Of a stretch of 64,000 bases of DNA, positions 7,716 to 16,188 are shown one piece after another. Both the position numbers and the translations under genes were made by a program. The notes beneath the pieces were generated by a model, which did no database searches, was not told the origin of the DNA, and saw only the letters and a program-made list of their open reading frames with translations. This stretch comes from Comamonas testosteroni. Its GTDB lineage: Bacteria > Pseudomonadota > Gammaproteobacteria > Burkholderiales > Burkholderiaceae_C. The DNA lies in the NCBI RefSeq assembly GCF_000761245.1, contig NZ_AWOR01000068.1, positions 372,001 to 436,000 of the forward strand, written 5' to 3'. Within the stretch, counting starts at the first letter, position 1, and the number at the start of each line of letters is the position of its first letter.

Positions 7716-8267
7716 TCAGGCCGCCAGGCGCTCGGGCGCGCTGGAGTCGGTATGGCGCACCTCGGCGCGGATGGACTGGGGGTTGCGCAGCAGGTTCAGG
7801 ATGGGGCAGGTTCTCTCCACGGCCTCGAACAGCGCATCGATCTCGGCGCGGCTGGCCGGCGAATCGATATGCACGGTATAGCCGATCTCGTGCGGCCAGA
7901 TCGGCGTCGTCTCGTGGCCGGGCTTGCCGCCGCGCGGGTCTATGACGCCCGTGACCTCGACCTCCAGGCTCTCCAGCGGCACCTGGCGCTCCGCCGCCTG
8001 GATCAGAAAGATATGGGTCACGCAGGTGCCCAGCACGCCCAGCTGCAGCTCAGGCGAGCTCGGCCCCAGGTTGTATCCCGCGAAGTCGGGTGGGCTGTCG
8101 CTGATGACCTGGTGCTCGCGGATGCGCAGACGGCGCACTCCGCTGCGCCCCTCGGCACGCACGCTGGCCTTGAGTCTGGCGGCCTGGGCCGTGCCCGCCG
8201 CAATGGCGGCACTGCGTGCCAGCACGGCCGCGCGTTTTTCGGAAAGATATTCGTTGAGATGACTCAT
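7716..8267 (-). CDS. OsmC-family peroxiredoxin-like protein
   Basis: A 183-residue OsmC/Ohr-superfamily protein. The two conserved cysteines are at about residues 82 (GVLGTCVTHIF) and 154 (ERTCPILN), the spacing expected for thiol-dependent reduction of organic hydroperoxides. The family acts in the cytoplasm as a homodimer. I chose the ATG at 8267; a longer frame up to 8330 adds 21 residues without family resemblance. It is transcribed away from the ABC importer/monooxygenase operon, sharing a 239-bp divergent promoter region, and is followed by the VOC gene. The context suggests it supports the neighbouring oxidative pathway. Confidence 0.85.
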   Translation of the reverse strand: MSHLNEYLSEKRAAVLARSAAIAAGTAQAARLKASVRAEGRSGVRRLRIREHQVISDSPPDFAGYNLGPSSPELQLGVLGTCVTHIFLIQAAERQVPLESLEVEVTGVIDPRGGKPGHETTPIWPHEIGYTVHIDSPASRAEIDALFEAVERTCPILNLLRNPQSIRAEVRHTDSSAPERLAA

Positions 8268-8401
8268 GAGCGGGCTTTCGATAAAGGAATGCCAGGCCAT
8301 TGTTGTGAGAGCGGCACGCCGGACCAACAAAGGAATTCGTCTGCGCTTATGCGCTTAGCAAATATGCAGGCTCGCGCCTCTTAGTTGTTTTTCGAATAAC
8401 G

Positions 8402-8445
8402 ATGCTACTCAATATATGAACACGAATATTTGGCGTCGATAGCAT
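8402..8445. promoter_or_regulatory. Imperfect palindrome in the divergent osmC / ABC promoter region
   Basis: In the 239-bp gap between the two divergent transcription units, ATGCTA at 8402-8407 is mirrored by TAGCAT at 8440-8445, with AATAT and ATATT nested inside. The segment is clearly more AT-rich than its surroundings. It may hold a shared operator and promoters, but no regulator gene is adjacent and I cannot assign one. Confidence 0.3.
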
Positions 8446-8506
8446 GAGAACCATGAATCCGGTCAGCCGCTGCGGCAATGCGTCCGGAACCTGAGTTTTC
8501 AACGCC

Positions 8507-10234
8507 ATGTGGCGACGAGGTATGAACGTGTTTTTCCCTTCGCAGACGGATCCGTCGATAAAACAGCCAGTGAACAAGTCGGCCAAACGCCGCGCTCTAT
8601 GGGCCGCAGTGGCAGTGCTGACGGGCAGCATGCTGCTGGCTGGCTGCTCCAGGCAATCCGGCACGGCCCAGGCCGATGCATCGGCCAAGCCGACTCAGGG
8701 CGGCACCCTGGTCTACCTGGAACAGCAGGCACATACCAATCTCTATCCGCCTGCCGGGGGCTTTTATCCCAACGGCGGCGTGCTCAACCAGATCACGGAC
8801 AAGCTGACCTACCAAGACCCCGAGACGCTGGAGATCCAGCCCTGGATCGCCGAGTCCTGGACCGTGAACGCCGATGCCACCGAGTACAGCTTCAAGCTGC
8901 GCTCCGGTGTGAGCTTCTCGGACGGATCGCCGCTGGACGCGGCCGCCGTGGCGCGCAACTTCGACACCTACGGTCTGGGCAACAAGGCGCTCAAGCAGCC
9001 GGTTTCCGAGGTCATCAACAACTATGAGCGCAGCGAAGTCGTCGATCCGCTGACCGTGAAGTTCTTCTTCAAAAAGCCCTCGCCGGGCTTTCTCCAGGGC
9101 ACTTCGGTGATCGGCTCGGGCCTGGTCTCGCCGGCCACGCTGGATCGTCCGTTCGAGGAGCTTGGCGATGCCACGCGCATCATAGGTTCGGGCCCCTTCG
9201 TAGTGGCCAGCGAGACCCTGGGCAAGGAGCTGGTGCTCAAGGCGCGCCAGGACTACAGCTGGGGTCCGGCCAAGCTGGCCCACCAGGGCCGCGCACGCCT
9301 GGATGAAGTCAAGTTCATCGTCACGCCCGAGGACAGCGTGCGCATAGGCGCGCTGCTGGCCGGCCAGGCCGGTTTCATCCGCCAGGTCCAGGCCTATGAC
9401 GAAAAGCGCGTGGAGCAACAGAAGTTCACCATCTACGCGCCGTCCACGCGCGGCGTGAACAACAGCATCGCCATCCGCCCCGACAACGCCCTGGTGGCCG
9501 ACCTCAAGGTGCGTCAGGCCCTGCTGCATGGCACCAATACCAAGGAGATCGTGGAAACCCTGTTCTCGCCGCGCTACCCGCAGGCACGTTCGGTGATCGC
9601 CTCCACGGCAGCTGGCTATGTAGACCTGTCGGCCAAGCTGGTCTTTGACGAGGCCAGGGCCAGGCAATTGCTCGACGAGGCCGGCTGGAGCCTGGGCGCC
9701 AACGGCTTGCGCCAGAAGAACGGCCAGGACTTCGTGCTCTCGACCTACGAATCCCTGCCCCAGCCGCAGAACAAGGAGACCTTGCAGCTGGTGGCCCAGC
9801 AATGGGCCAGGCTGGGCATCAAGCTCAATGTGCTGGCCGGAGACTCGGGCAGTCGCACGGTGGACACACTGGACCCCGACAAGACCGGCGTGCTGCCGGG
9901 CATGGTGGGCCGCGCCGATCCTGACGTGATCAAGAGCAATTACTACCCGAGCAATCGCAATGTGCTGCTGCAAAAAGGCGGTGTGAGCCAGAAGGTCAAG
10001 TCCTTCGAGGACAGCAAGCTCAACCACCTGTTCGATGCCATCGCTGCCGAGACCGATGCCAACCGGCGCCTGGCGCTGACCGGCGAGGTGCAGAACTATC
10101 TGATCGACCAGGCCTATGTGATCCCGATCTTCGAGGAGCCCCAGGCCTTCGCGGGTGCGACCTGGGTGCGTGAAGTGGGCTTCGAGGCCGTGGGCCGCCC
10201 CAGCTTCTACAGCACCTGGCTGGTCAAGCGCTGA
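8507..10234 (+). CDS. ABC importer substrate-binding lipoprotein (SBP family 5, KPN_01854-like)
   Basis: A roughly 570-residue extracytoplasmic solute-binding protein of the peptide/nickel/opine family 5. A basic N-terminal region and hydrophobic stretch lead to a lipobox LLAGC, so the mature protein should be a membrane-anchored lipoprotein. The SBP_bac_5 pattern is clear (GGTLVYLEQQ, YSFKLRSGVSFSDGSPLDA). The start is uncertain: ATG at 8507, ATG at 8522 (GAGG very close upstream) or a later GTG at 8570 all precede the signal peptide. From memory it resembles the KPN_01854 subfamily that occurs with a luciferase-like monooxygenase, as here. It is the first gene of a six-gene coupled operon and ends 14 nt before the permease gene. 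Confidence 0.87.
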   Translation: MWRRGMNVFFPSQTDPSIKQPVNKSAKRRALWAAVAVLTGSMLLAGCSRQSGTAQADASAKPTQGGTLVYLEQQAHTNLYPPAGGFYPNGGVLNQITDKLTYQDPETLEIQPWIAESWTVNADATEYSFKLRSGVSFSDGSPLDAAAVARNFDTYGLGNKALKQPVSEVINNYERSEVVDPLTVKFFFKKPSPGFLQGTSVIGSGLVSPATLDRPFEELGDATRIIGSGPFVVASETLGKELVLKARQDYSWGPAKLAHQGRARLDEVKFIVTPEDSVRIGALLAGQAGFIRQVQAYDEKRVEQQKFTIYAPSTRGVNNSIAIRPDNALVADLKVRQALLHGTNTKEIVETLFSPRYPQARSVIASTAAGYVDLSAKLVFDEARARQLLDEAGWSLGANGLRQKNGQDFVLSTYESLPQPQNKETLQLVAQQWARLGIKLNVLAGDSGSRTVDTLDPDKTGVLPGMVGRADPDVIKSNYYPSNRNVLLQKGGVSQKVKSFEDSKLNHLFDAIAAETDANRRLALTGEVQNYLIDQAYVIPIFEEPQAFAGATWVREVGFEAVGRPSFYSTWLVKR

Positions 10235-10248
10235 CAAAGGAATCGCCC

Positions 10249-11196
10249 ATGCCTCGCCGCTATCTGCTTGGCCGCATCGCGCAGGCCGCCCTGGTGCTGT
10301 GGGCGGCATTCACCGCCTCCTTCATCCTGCTGCAACTGCTGCCAGGCGATGCCGTGCTGATCAAGTTCCTGAACCCCGAGCTGGGCCTGGGCCCGCAGGA
10401 GATCGCCGACATCCGCGCCGCCTATGGGGCTGATCAGCCTGTCTGGCAGCAATACCTGCACACCCTGGGGCAGTTCCTCACGGGCCATTTCGGCTACTCC
10501 TTGCAAGCCGGCGTGCCCGTGAGCCAGGGACTGGCCACCAGTCTGCCGCCCACGCTGCGCCTGGCAGGCCTGGGCTTTTCCACGGCGGCGCTGCTGGCCA
10601 TAGCGCTTGCGGCGGCGGCCAGCCTCGCGCCTCTGGCCTGGCTGCGCAATGCCCTGCAAGCCCTGCCCTCGGTCTTCGTCTCCGTGCCCGTTTTCTGGCT
10701 GGGCATCATGCTGATCCAGGTGCTGTCCTTCCGTCTGGGCTGGATTCCCGTCATCAATCCCGGCCCCTGGGAGGGCCTGGTCCTGCCCACGCTGACGCTG
10801 GCCGTCCCGATTTCGGCGCCGCTGGCCCAGATCCTGCTGCGCAATATCGACACCGTGCTGGCCCAGCCTTTCGTGGCCGTAGCCCGCGCCAAGGGTGCTT
10901 CTCGCGCCTGGGTGCTGCTACACCATGTGACGCGCAATGCCCTGCTGCCGACCTTGACGATCGCCGGCGTGCTGTTCGGCGAGCTGCTGGCCGGTGCCGT
11001 GGTCACCGAGGCCGTGTTCGGCCTCAACGGCCTGGGCACGCTGACCCAGCAGGCCGTGGGCAACCAGGACACGGCCGTGCTCCAGGCCGTGGTCGTGGTC
11101 TCGGCCGCCACCTTCGTGCTCATCAACCTCGCCGTGGACCTGCTCTACCCGCTGCTCGATCCTCGTTTGCGTCATTCTGTGGAGAACCGGGCATGA
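10249..11196 (+). CDS. ABC importer permease, DppB-type
   Basis: A 315-residue inner-membrane permease of the peptide/nickel class. The N-terminus shows the usual DppB opening (RYLLGRIAQAALVL), and the conserved EAA loop reads VAVARAKGASRAWVLLHHVTRNALLP, which contacts the ATPase. Around six membrane segments are visible. The stop overlaps the next permease start by 4 nt (ATGA). The translocated solute is unknown. Confidence 0.92.
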   Translation: MPRRYLLGRIAQAALVLWAAFTASFILLQLLPGDAVLIKFLNPELGLGPQEIADIRAAYGADQPVWQQYLHTLGQFLTGHFGYSLQAGVPVSQGLATSLPPTLRLAGLGFSTAALLAIALAAAASLAPLAWLRNALQALPSVFVSVPVFWLGIMLIQVLSFRLGWIPVINPGPWEGLVLPTLTLAVPISAPLAQILLRNIDTVLAQPFVAVARAKGASRAWVLLHHVTRNALLPTLTIAGVLFGELLAGAVVTEAVFGLNGLGTLTQQAVGNQDTAVLQAVVVVSAATFVLINLAVDLLYPLLDPRLRHSVENRA

Positions 11197-12125
11197 ACAC
11201 CGCCGTCTCGACCATCATTCCCAAGCCCCTGGCTTCCAGCGTCGCGTCGTCCGCAGCGCCCAAGCTTGGGCCCCCGCCGGCACCGGCCGCAAAAAGCCTG
11301 CGCCCCGTCCTGATCGATCTGCAAACGCTCAGGCGCCTATCGCCCACGCTGGCCCTGGCCTGGCTGGTGATTGCCACGGCCGCACTGTGGGCACTGGTTC
11401 CAGGCTGGTTTGCCCATCAGAATCCCGTCGTCGGCCAGGCCGGCCAGCAACTGCTGGCGCCCGGCCTCACGCACTGGCTGGGCACGGATGCGCTGGGGCG
11501 TGATCTCTGGGCCCGTGTGGTGCATGGCTCCGTGCACTCACTGTCTGGCGCTTTCCTGGCCGTGGCGGTGGGCCTGGTGGCGGGCACGTTGATCGGCCTG
11601 CTGGCCGGAGCCACGGGCGGCCGCGTCGATGACGCGCTGATGCGCCTGGTCGACGTGCTGCTGGCCGTGCCCTCGCTGCTGCTGTCGCTGACCATCATCA
11701 TCTTGCTGGGCTTTGGCACCATCAATGCGGCCATCGCCGTGGGGGTGGCATCCGTGGCCGGCTTCGCGCGCCTGGTGCGCTCCGAAGTGGTTCGCGTGCG
11801 GCGCTCTGACTATGTGGAGGCGGCCTTCGGCAGCGGCGGACGCTTTGCCGCCGTGCTGTGGCGCCATGTGCTGCCCAATTCGCTGACTTCGGTGGTGGCC
11901 CTGGCCGCACTGCAGTTCGGCTCGGCCATCCTGTCGATTTCCACGCTGGGCTTTCTGGGCTACGGAGCGCCACCGCCCACGCCCGAATGGGGTCTGCTGA
12001 TCGCCGAAGGGCGCAACTACATCGCCACCGCATGGTGGCTGACCACGGCGCCAGGCCTGGTCGTGGTGGCCGTGGTGCTGGCCGCCAACCGCATCGGCGC
12101 CTCATTCGCGCGGAGGCCGGCATGA
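11193..12125 (+). CDS. ABC importer permease, DppC-type
   Basis: A 310-residue second permease subunit. After a variable N-terminal tail of about 50 residues there is a membrane segment, then the DppC hallmark HWLGTDALGRDLWARVVHG, and an EAA loop YVEAAFGSGGRFAAVLWRHVLP. It should pair with the upstream permease to form the channel. It overlaps both neighbours by 4 nt, so the three membrane-complex genes are translationally coupled. Confidence 0.92.
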   Translation: MNTAVSTIIPKPLASSVASSAAPKLGPPPAPAAKSLRPVLIDLQTLRRLSPTLALAWLVIATAALWALVPGWFAHQNPVVGQAGQQLLAPGLTHWLGTDALGRDLWARVVHGSVHSLSGAFLAVAVGLVAGTLIGLLAGATGGRVDDALMRLVDVLLAVPSLLLSLTIIILLGFGTINAAIAVGVASVAGFARLVRSEVVRVRRSDYVEAAFGSGGRFAAVLWRHVLPNSLTSVVALAALQFGSAILSISTLGFLGYGAPPPTPEWGLLIAEGRNYIATAWWLTTAPGLVVVAVVLAANRIGASFARRPA

Positions 12126-13813
12126 GCGCCCTGCTGCAAGACCGCCCATCCACGGCAATCCCTGCCGCTGCTGCCGCCCCGCTGCTCGAAGTCCAGGACC
12201 TGGTTATCGCCTACCGTGACCACGGCGGCCAGGAACAGCGCGTGGTCCACGGCCTGTCGTTTTCCGTGGCACCGGGCGAGGTCGTGGCCCTGGTCGGCGA
12301 ATCGGGATCGGGCAAGACCACCACGGCCCAGGCCGTGATCGGCCTGCTGGCCGACAACGGCCGCCGCGAGCAAGGCAGCATCCGGCTGCAGGGCACCGAG
12401 GTCTCGGACTGGAGTGCCGCGCGCTGGAACAGCATTCGCGGCCGCGTGCTCAGCCTGGTGCCCCAGGATCCAACCACCTCGCTCAACCCCGTGCGCACCG
12501 TGGGCAACCAGGTCGGTGAAGTCCTGCGCATTCACGGCCTGCGCGACCGCGCTGCCATCGAGGCGCGCGTGATCGACCTGCTGACCCGCGTGGGCCTGTC
12601 CCAGCCCGCCCTGCGGGCGCGCCAGTATCCGCACGAGCTGTCGGGCGGCATGCGCCAGCGCGTGCTGATCGCCATCGCCATCGCGCTGCGACCTGCGCTG
12701 ATCATCGCCGACGAACCCACCAGCGCGCTGGACGTCACGGTGCAGCGGCGCATCCTGGATCTGATCGACGAGCTGCGCCGCGAAACCGGCACCGCAGTGC
12801 TGCTGGTCACCCACGACCTGGGCGTGGCCGCAGACCGCGCTCATCGCCTCATCGTCATGCAGGGAGGTCGCATTCAGGAGCAAGGCCCGACACTGGAGCT
12901 TCTGCGCAATCCACAAAGCGCCTATACGCGCCGCTTGCTGTCCGACGCGCCCTCGCTCACGCCTGCGCCCCGTCGCACTGCGCCAGCGGCGGCGGCGGCG
13001 GCCGCTACCGAAGATTGGGCCATCGAGGTCGAGGACCTGGTACACGATTTCCATGCCCCCGGCCGCGGGCGCGGCGTTTTCCGCGCCGTGGACGGCTTGT
13101 CGCTGCGCCTGCGCCGGGGCTCCACGCATGCCATCGTCGGCGAGTCGGGCTCGGGCAAGACCACGACCATACGCGACATCGTGGGCCTGGGACGTCCCAC
13201 ATCGGGTCGCATCCGCATCGCCGGCACCGAACTCACGGGCCTGCGCGGCGAGGCCCTGCGCCAGTTGCGGCGCAAGGTCCAGCTGGTCTATCAGAACCCG
13301 TTCAGCTCGCTGGATCCGCGCCAGCGTGTCTTCGACATCATCGAGGAGCCGCTGCTCAACTTCGAGCCGCTACCGGCTCAGGAGCGCCGCCAACGCGTGC
13401 TTGACATGCTGGAACGCGTGGGCCTGCCGGCCGCCGTGCTCGAACGGCGCCCGCATGCGCTCTCGGGCGGCCAGCGCCAGCGCGTAGCGATTGCACGCGC
13501 CCTGGTGCTGCAACCGGAAGTGGTGGTGCTGGACGAAGCCGTCTCGGCATTGGACGTGACCGTGCAGGCCCAGATCCTCGCCCTGCTCGCGCAGTTGCAG
13601 CAGGACCTGGGCCTGAGCTATCTCTTCATCTCGCACGACCTTGCCGTGGTGCGCCAGATCGCCGACACGGTGTCGGTGCTGCGCGCAGGCAAGGTGGTGG
13701 ACGCGGGCAGCGTCGAGGACGTGTTCCTACGCCCCACCAGCGACTACACGCGCGAACTCATGGACGCCATTCCCGGCAAAAGGAGCATCGATTTTGTCCC
13801 TCACCCCGCCTGA
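12122..13813 (+). CDS. Dual ATP-binding ABC subunit (DppD-DppF fusion type)
   Basis: A 563-residue protein holding both ATPase domains of the importer in one chain. Domain 1 has Walker A GESGSGKTTT from residue 60, signature LSGGMRQR and Walker B LIIADEPTSALD. Domain 2 repeats this with GESGSGKTTT from about residue 340, LSGGQRQR and VVVLDEAVSALD; its Walker B Asp-Glu is kept although the usual Pro after Glu is Ala. Oligopeptide importers often use two separate ATPases; the fused form is common in this family. The ATG at 12122 overlaps the permease stop; the 3' end overlaps the TTG start of the monooxygenase by 20 nt. Confidence 0.92.
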   Translation: MSALLQDRPSTAIPAAAAAPLLEVQDLVIAYRDHGGQEQRVVHGLSFSVAPGEVVALVGESGSGKTTTAQAVIGLLADNGRREQGSIRLQGTEVSDWSAARWNSIRGRVLSLVPQDPTTSLNPVRTVGNQVGEVLRIHGLRDRAAIEARVIDLLTRVGLSQPALRARQYPHELSGGMRQRVLIAIAIALRPALIIADEPTSALDVTVQRRILDLIDELRRETGTAVLLVTHDLGVAADRAHRLIVMQGGRIQEQGPTLELLRNPQSAYTRRLLSDAPSLTPAPRRTAPAAAAAAATEDWAIEVEDLVHDFHAPGRGRGVFRAVDGLSLRLRRGSTHAIVGESGSGKTTTIRDIVGLGRPTSGRIRIAGTELTGLRGEALRQLRRKVQLVYQNPFSSLDPRQRVFDIIEEPLLNFEPLPAQERRQRVLDMLERVGLPAAVLERRPHALSGGQRQRVAIARALVLQPEVVVLDEAVSALDVTVQAQILALLAQLQQDLGLSYLFISHDLAVVRQIADTVSVLRAGKVVDAGSVEDVFLRPTSDYTRELMDAIPGKRSIDFVPHPA

Positions 13814-14900
13814 CAATCTTCATCACCCTCGCCTGGGCTTCTTCAGCCGCCTGCTCGATGAGGTACCGGCCGGCGAACGCTACCGCCTGGTTACCGAGCA
13901 GATCGCCCATGCCGAAGCCCAGGGCTTCGACTCGGCATGGATCGCCCAGCACCATTTCCACGAAAGCGAGGGCGGCCTGCCCTCACCTTTTGTCTTTCTC
14001 TCGCATGTGGCGGCCCGCACGCGGCGCATCCGCCTGGGCACGGGCGTGGTCACGCTGCCGCTGGAAAACGCGCTGCGCGTGGCCGAGGACGCGGCCGTGC
14101 TGGACCTGCTGTCGGGCGGCCGGCTCGAAGTGGGTCTGGGCACGGGCGGCACGGCAGAGTCCTTCGAGGCCTTCGGCGTCGCGGGCAGCGAGCGCGGCGC
14201 GGTCTTCGCGCGCAACTTCGCCGTGCTGCGGGATGCCTGGGCCGGGCGCGAGCTGGCAGGCGGCGTGCGCCTGTACCCCGCAGCCCCGCAGTTGCTGGAG
14301 CGCGTCTGGCAAGCCACGTTCTCGGTCGAGGGCGGGGCTCGCGCCGGCGCCAACGGGGACGGGTTGATGCTCTCGCGCACCCAGCCCCGACCCGAAGGCC
14401 GGCCTCAGGCCACTCTGTCCGAGATACAGAACCCCATCATCGACGCTTATCTCGCGGCCCTGCCCGCAGGTCGCACACCGCGCATCCTGGCTTCGCGCAC
14501 CCTGCTGGTATCCGACAAGCGCTCTCAGGCACTGCAATGGGCCGAGGCCGGCCTGCGTCGCTCGGCCCTGCGCCATGCGGCCCTGGCCTCAACCTCCTCC
14601 ACGCAATGGGCAACGCGCGTCGACCCACAGGCGCCGCTGCAGCAGCTCATTGAAGCCTACGACGTACATGTGGGCACGCCCGAGGACGTGATCGCCTCGC
14701 TCAAAGCCGACACGGCGCTGGCGCAAGCCACCGACATCGTGTTCCAAGTGCACTCCATCGATCCTCCGCTCCTGGCCATTCTGCGCTCCATCGAGCTGAC
14801 TGCGTCCGTCGTGGCACCAGCCCTGGGCTGGCGCCGCAATGATCCCCCCGCCAGCTCTTCCCACCCCCTTGCCCGGACCGGGCTGCTTCAAGCCGCATGA
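13794..14900 (+). CDS. Luciferase-like FMN-dependent monooxygenase (KPN_01858-like)
   Basis: A 368-residue TIM-barrel flavin monooxygenase of the bacterial luciferase family. It shows the N-terminal RLGFFSRLLDE region, the family signature HHFHESEGGLPSPFVFLSHVAARTRRIRLGTGVV and DLLSGGRLEVGLGTG. These enzymes use reduced flavin and O2; reported substrates range from alkanesulfonates to aldehydes, and the substrate here is unknown. The best start is TTG at 13794, with AGGAG nine bases upstream; this lies inside the ATPase gene. I recall a named subfamily (KPN_01858) always found with this importer type. The 3' end overlaps the CMD gene by 4 nt. Confidence 0.85.
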   Translation: MSLTPPDNLHHPRLGFFSRLLDEVPAGERYRLVTEQIAHAEAQGFDSAWIAQHHFHESEGGLPSPFVFLSHVAARTRRIRLGTGVVTLPLENALRVAEDAAVLDLLSGGRLEVGLGTGGTAESFEAFGVAGSERGAVFARNFAVLRDAWAGRELAGGVRLYPAAPQLLERVWQATFSVEGGARAGANGDGLMLSRTQPRPEGRPQATLSEIQNPIIDAYLAALPAGRTPRILASRTLLVSDKRSQALQWAEAGLRRSALRHAALASTSSTQWATRVDPQAPLQQLIEAYDVHVGTPEDVIASLKADTALAQATDIVFQVHSIDPPLLAILRSIELTASVVAPALGWRRNDPPASSSHPLARTGLLQAA

Positions 14901-15592
14901 CCATGAGCATTACCGCCCAGACCCGCTTTCCCGAAGATGTGATCGACCATCTCGCCGATATCACTGCCGGCAGCGCGCTGGATCAGGTGCGCCGCCACCG
15001 CAGCGAGGCTCGCACCCAGGCCCAGCAAAGCTTTGCCGCACTGTTCACCCCCGCCGAGCCCGTTGCGGGAGCCGTCTCGCTGCGCGAGCGCCTGACGCTG
15101 GCCGCCTTCACGGCAGGCCTGCATGGCGAGCCACGCAGCACGGCCTTCTACACACGCGCCCTGGCGGCCGAGAATGCCGATCTGGCCGACGCCGTGAGCT
15201 CGGAAGTGGTGCACGGGCGCGCTGCCAGCCTGCAGGCCGGCAGCGGCCCGCACGGCCCCTACGGGATTTATCCGGCCGGCCCCTTGAGCCGCGAGGACCA
15301 AAGCGGCCCCAGCTACGCCGTGGACCCGGCTCATGCGGCTTTGCTAGGCCCGCGCCTGAGCGCCGCACTGGCCCATGCCCATCTGCTGGCCTACCACCCA
15401 CGCGATGCGAGTGCCCGGGCTTTGCAGGCGCTGCAGCAGGCCGGCTGGAGCGAGACCGATATCGTCATCCTGTCCCAGCTCGCCTCTTTCCTGTCCTTCC
15501 AGATCCGCCTCGTGGCGGGGCTGCGCGTGCTCGGCGCACGAGCTGCAATCACCACGGCATCGTCCACCATCGCCCTGCAAGCCCAGCCATGA
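14897..15592 (+). CDS. CMD-domain protein without cysteines (Avi_7170-like)
   Basis: A 231-residue protein that resembles the AhpD/carboxymuconolactone-decarboxylase fold but contains no cysteine anywhere, so it cannot run the CXXC peroxidase chemistry. Recognisable features are the helical core LRERLTLAAFTAGLHGEP and a second half with HLLAYHPRDAS. From memory it matches a family called CMD domain protein Avi_7170, which travels with the next gene. It overlaps both neighbours by 4 nt, so it should be made together with the monooxygenase and the second AhpD-like protein, possibly as a structural partner. Confidence 0.75.
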   Translation: MTMSITAQTRFPEDVIDHLADITAGSALDQVRRHRSEARTQAQQSFAALFTPAEPVAGAVSLRERLTLAAFTAGLHGEPRSTAFYTRALAAENADLADAVSSEVVHGRAASLQAGSGPHGPYGIYPAGPLSREDQSGPSYAVDPAHAALLGPRLSAALAHAHLLAYHPRDASARALQALQQAGWSETDIVILSQLASFLSFQIRLVAGLRVLGARAAITTASSTIALQAQP

Positions 15593-16179
15593 CCACTACG
15601 CACAACACCTCTGTCCAGATCTTCACCCAGGAGCAGCTCGACTGGCAGCCATGGATAGCTCCGCTGCAGGAGAGCGAGCTGAGCGAGCGCCACTATGCGG
15701 GACTGGTGGATGCGGCGCGCGCGCATTCACCCTATTTCCGGCTGCTGGCGCGCGACCCAGACACGCTGGGAGCACGCACACGCACCGACAAGGACATCTT
15801 CTACAACCCCGATGCCGGCCTGCCGCGCGCCGAGCGTGAACTGGCAGCAGCTGCAACCTCACGCACCAACGGCTGCATCTACTGCGCTTCGGTACATGCG
15901 CGCTTTGCCACGCATTTCTCGCATCGCACTGCCGATGTGCAGCGCCTGCTCGATGAAGGTCCGGGCACCGACCTGGGCCCTCGCTGGAATGCCATCGTTG
16001 CCGCCGCCGTGGCCTTGACGCAGACGCCGCCCGCACTGGAGTCCAGTCATATCGATGCGCTGCGTGCAGCCGGCCTGGACGACGCCGCCATCTCCGATGC
16101 GCTTCACGGCACGGCTTTCTTCAATTGGGCCAACCGACTCATGCTGTCCCTGGGCGAGCCCCTGCATACCGCCACCTGA
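15589..16179 (+). CDS. AhpD-like alkylhydroperoxidase domain protein (Avi_7169-like)
   Basis: A 196-residue AhpD/CMD-superfamily protein. The redox motif CIYCASVH is present with Cys96, Cys99 and His103, the arrangement used by AhpD for peroxide reduction. The start ATG overlaps the previous stop by 4 nt; the gene closes the operon. A role in removing peroxide formed by uncoupled flavin oxidation is an inference from context. It could instead be a decarboxylase-type enzyme, as some CXXC-H proteins have other reactions. Confidence 0.82.
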   Translation: MTTTHNTSVQIFTQEQLDWQPWIAPLQESELSERHYAGLVDAARAHSPYFRLLARDPDTLGARTRTDKDIFYNPDAGLPRAERELAAAATSRTNGCIYCASVHARFATHFSHRTADVQRLLDEGPGTDLGPRWNAIVAAAVALTQTPPALESSHIDALRAAGLDDAAISDALHGTAFFNWANRLMLSLGEPLHTAT

Positions 16180-16188
16180 CGCCGCAGC

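Noticed and set aside
8597-10309. 570-codon minus-strand frame opposite the binding-protein gene
   Set aside because: The plus-strand gene carries a lipobox and family 5 motifs; the mirror frame is a shadow with no family likeness.
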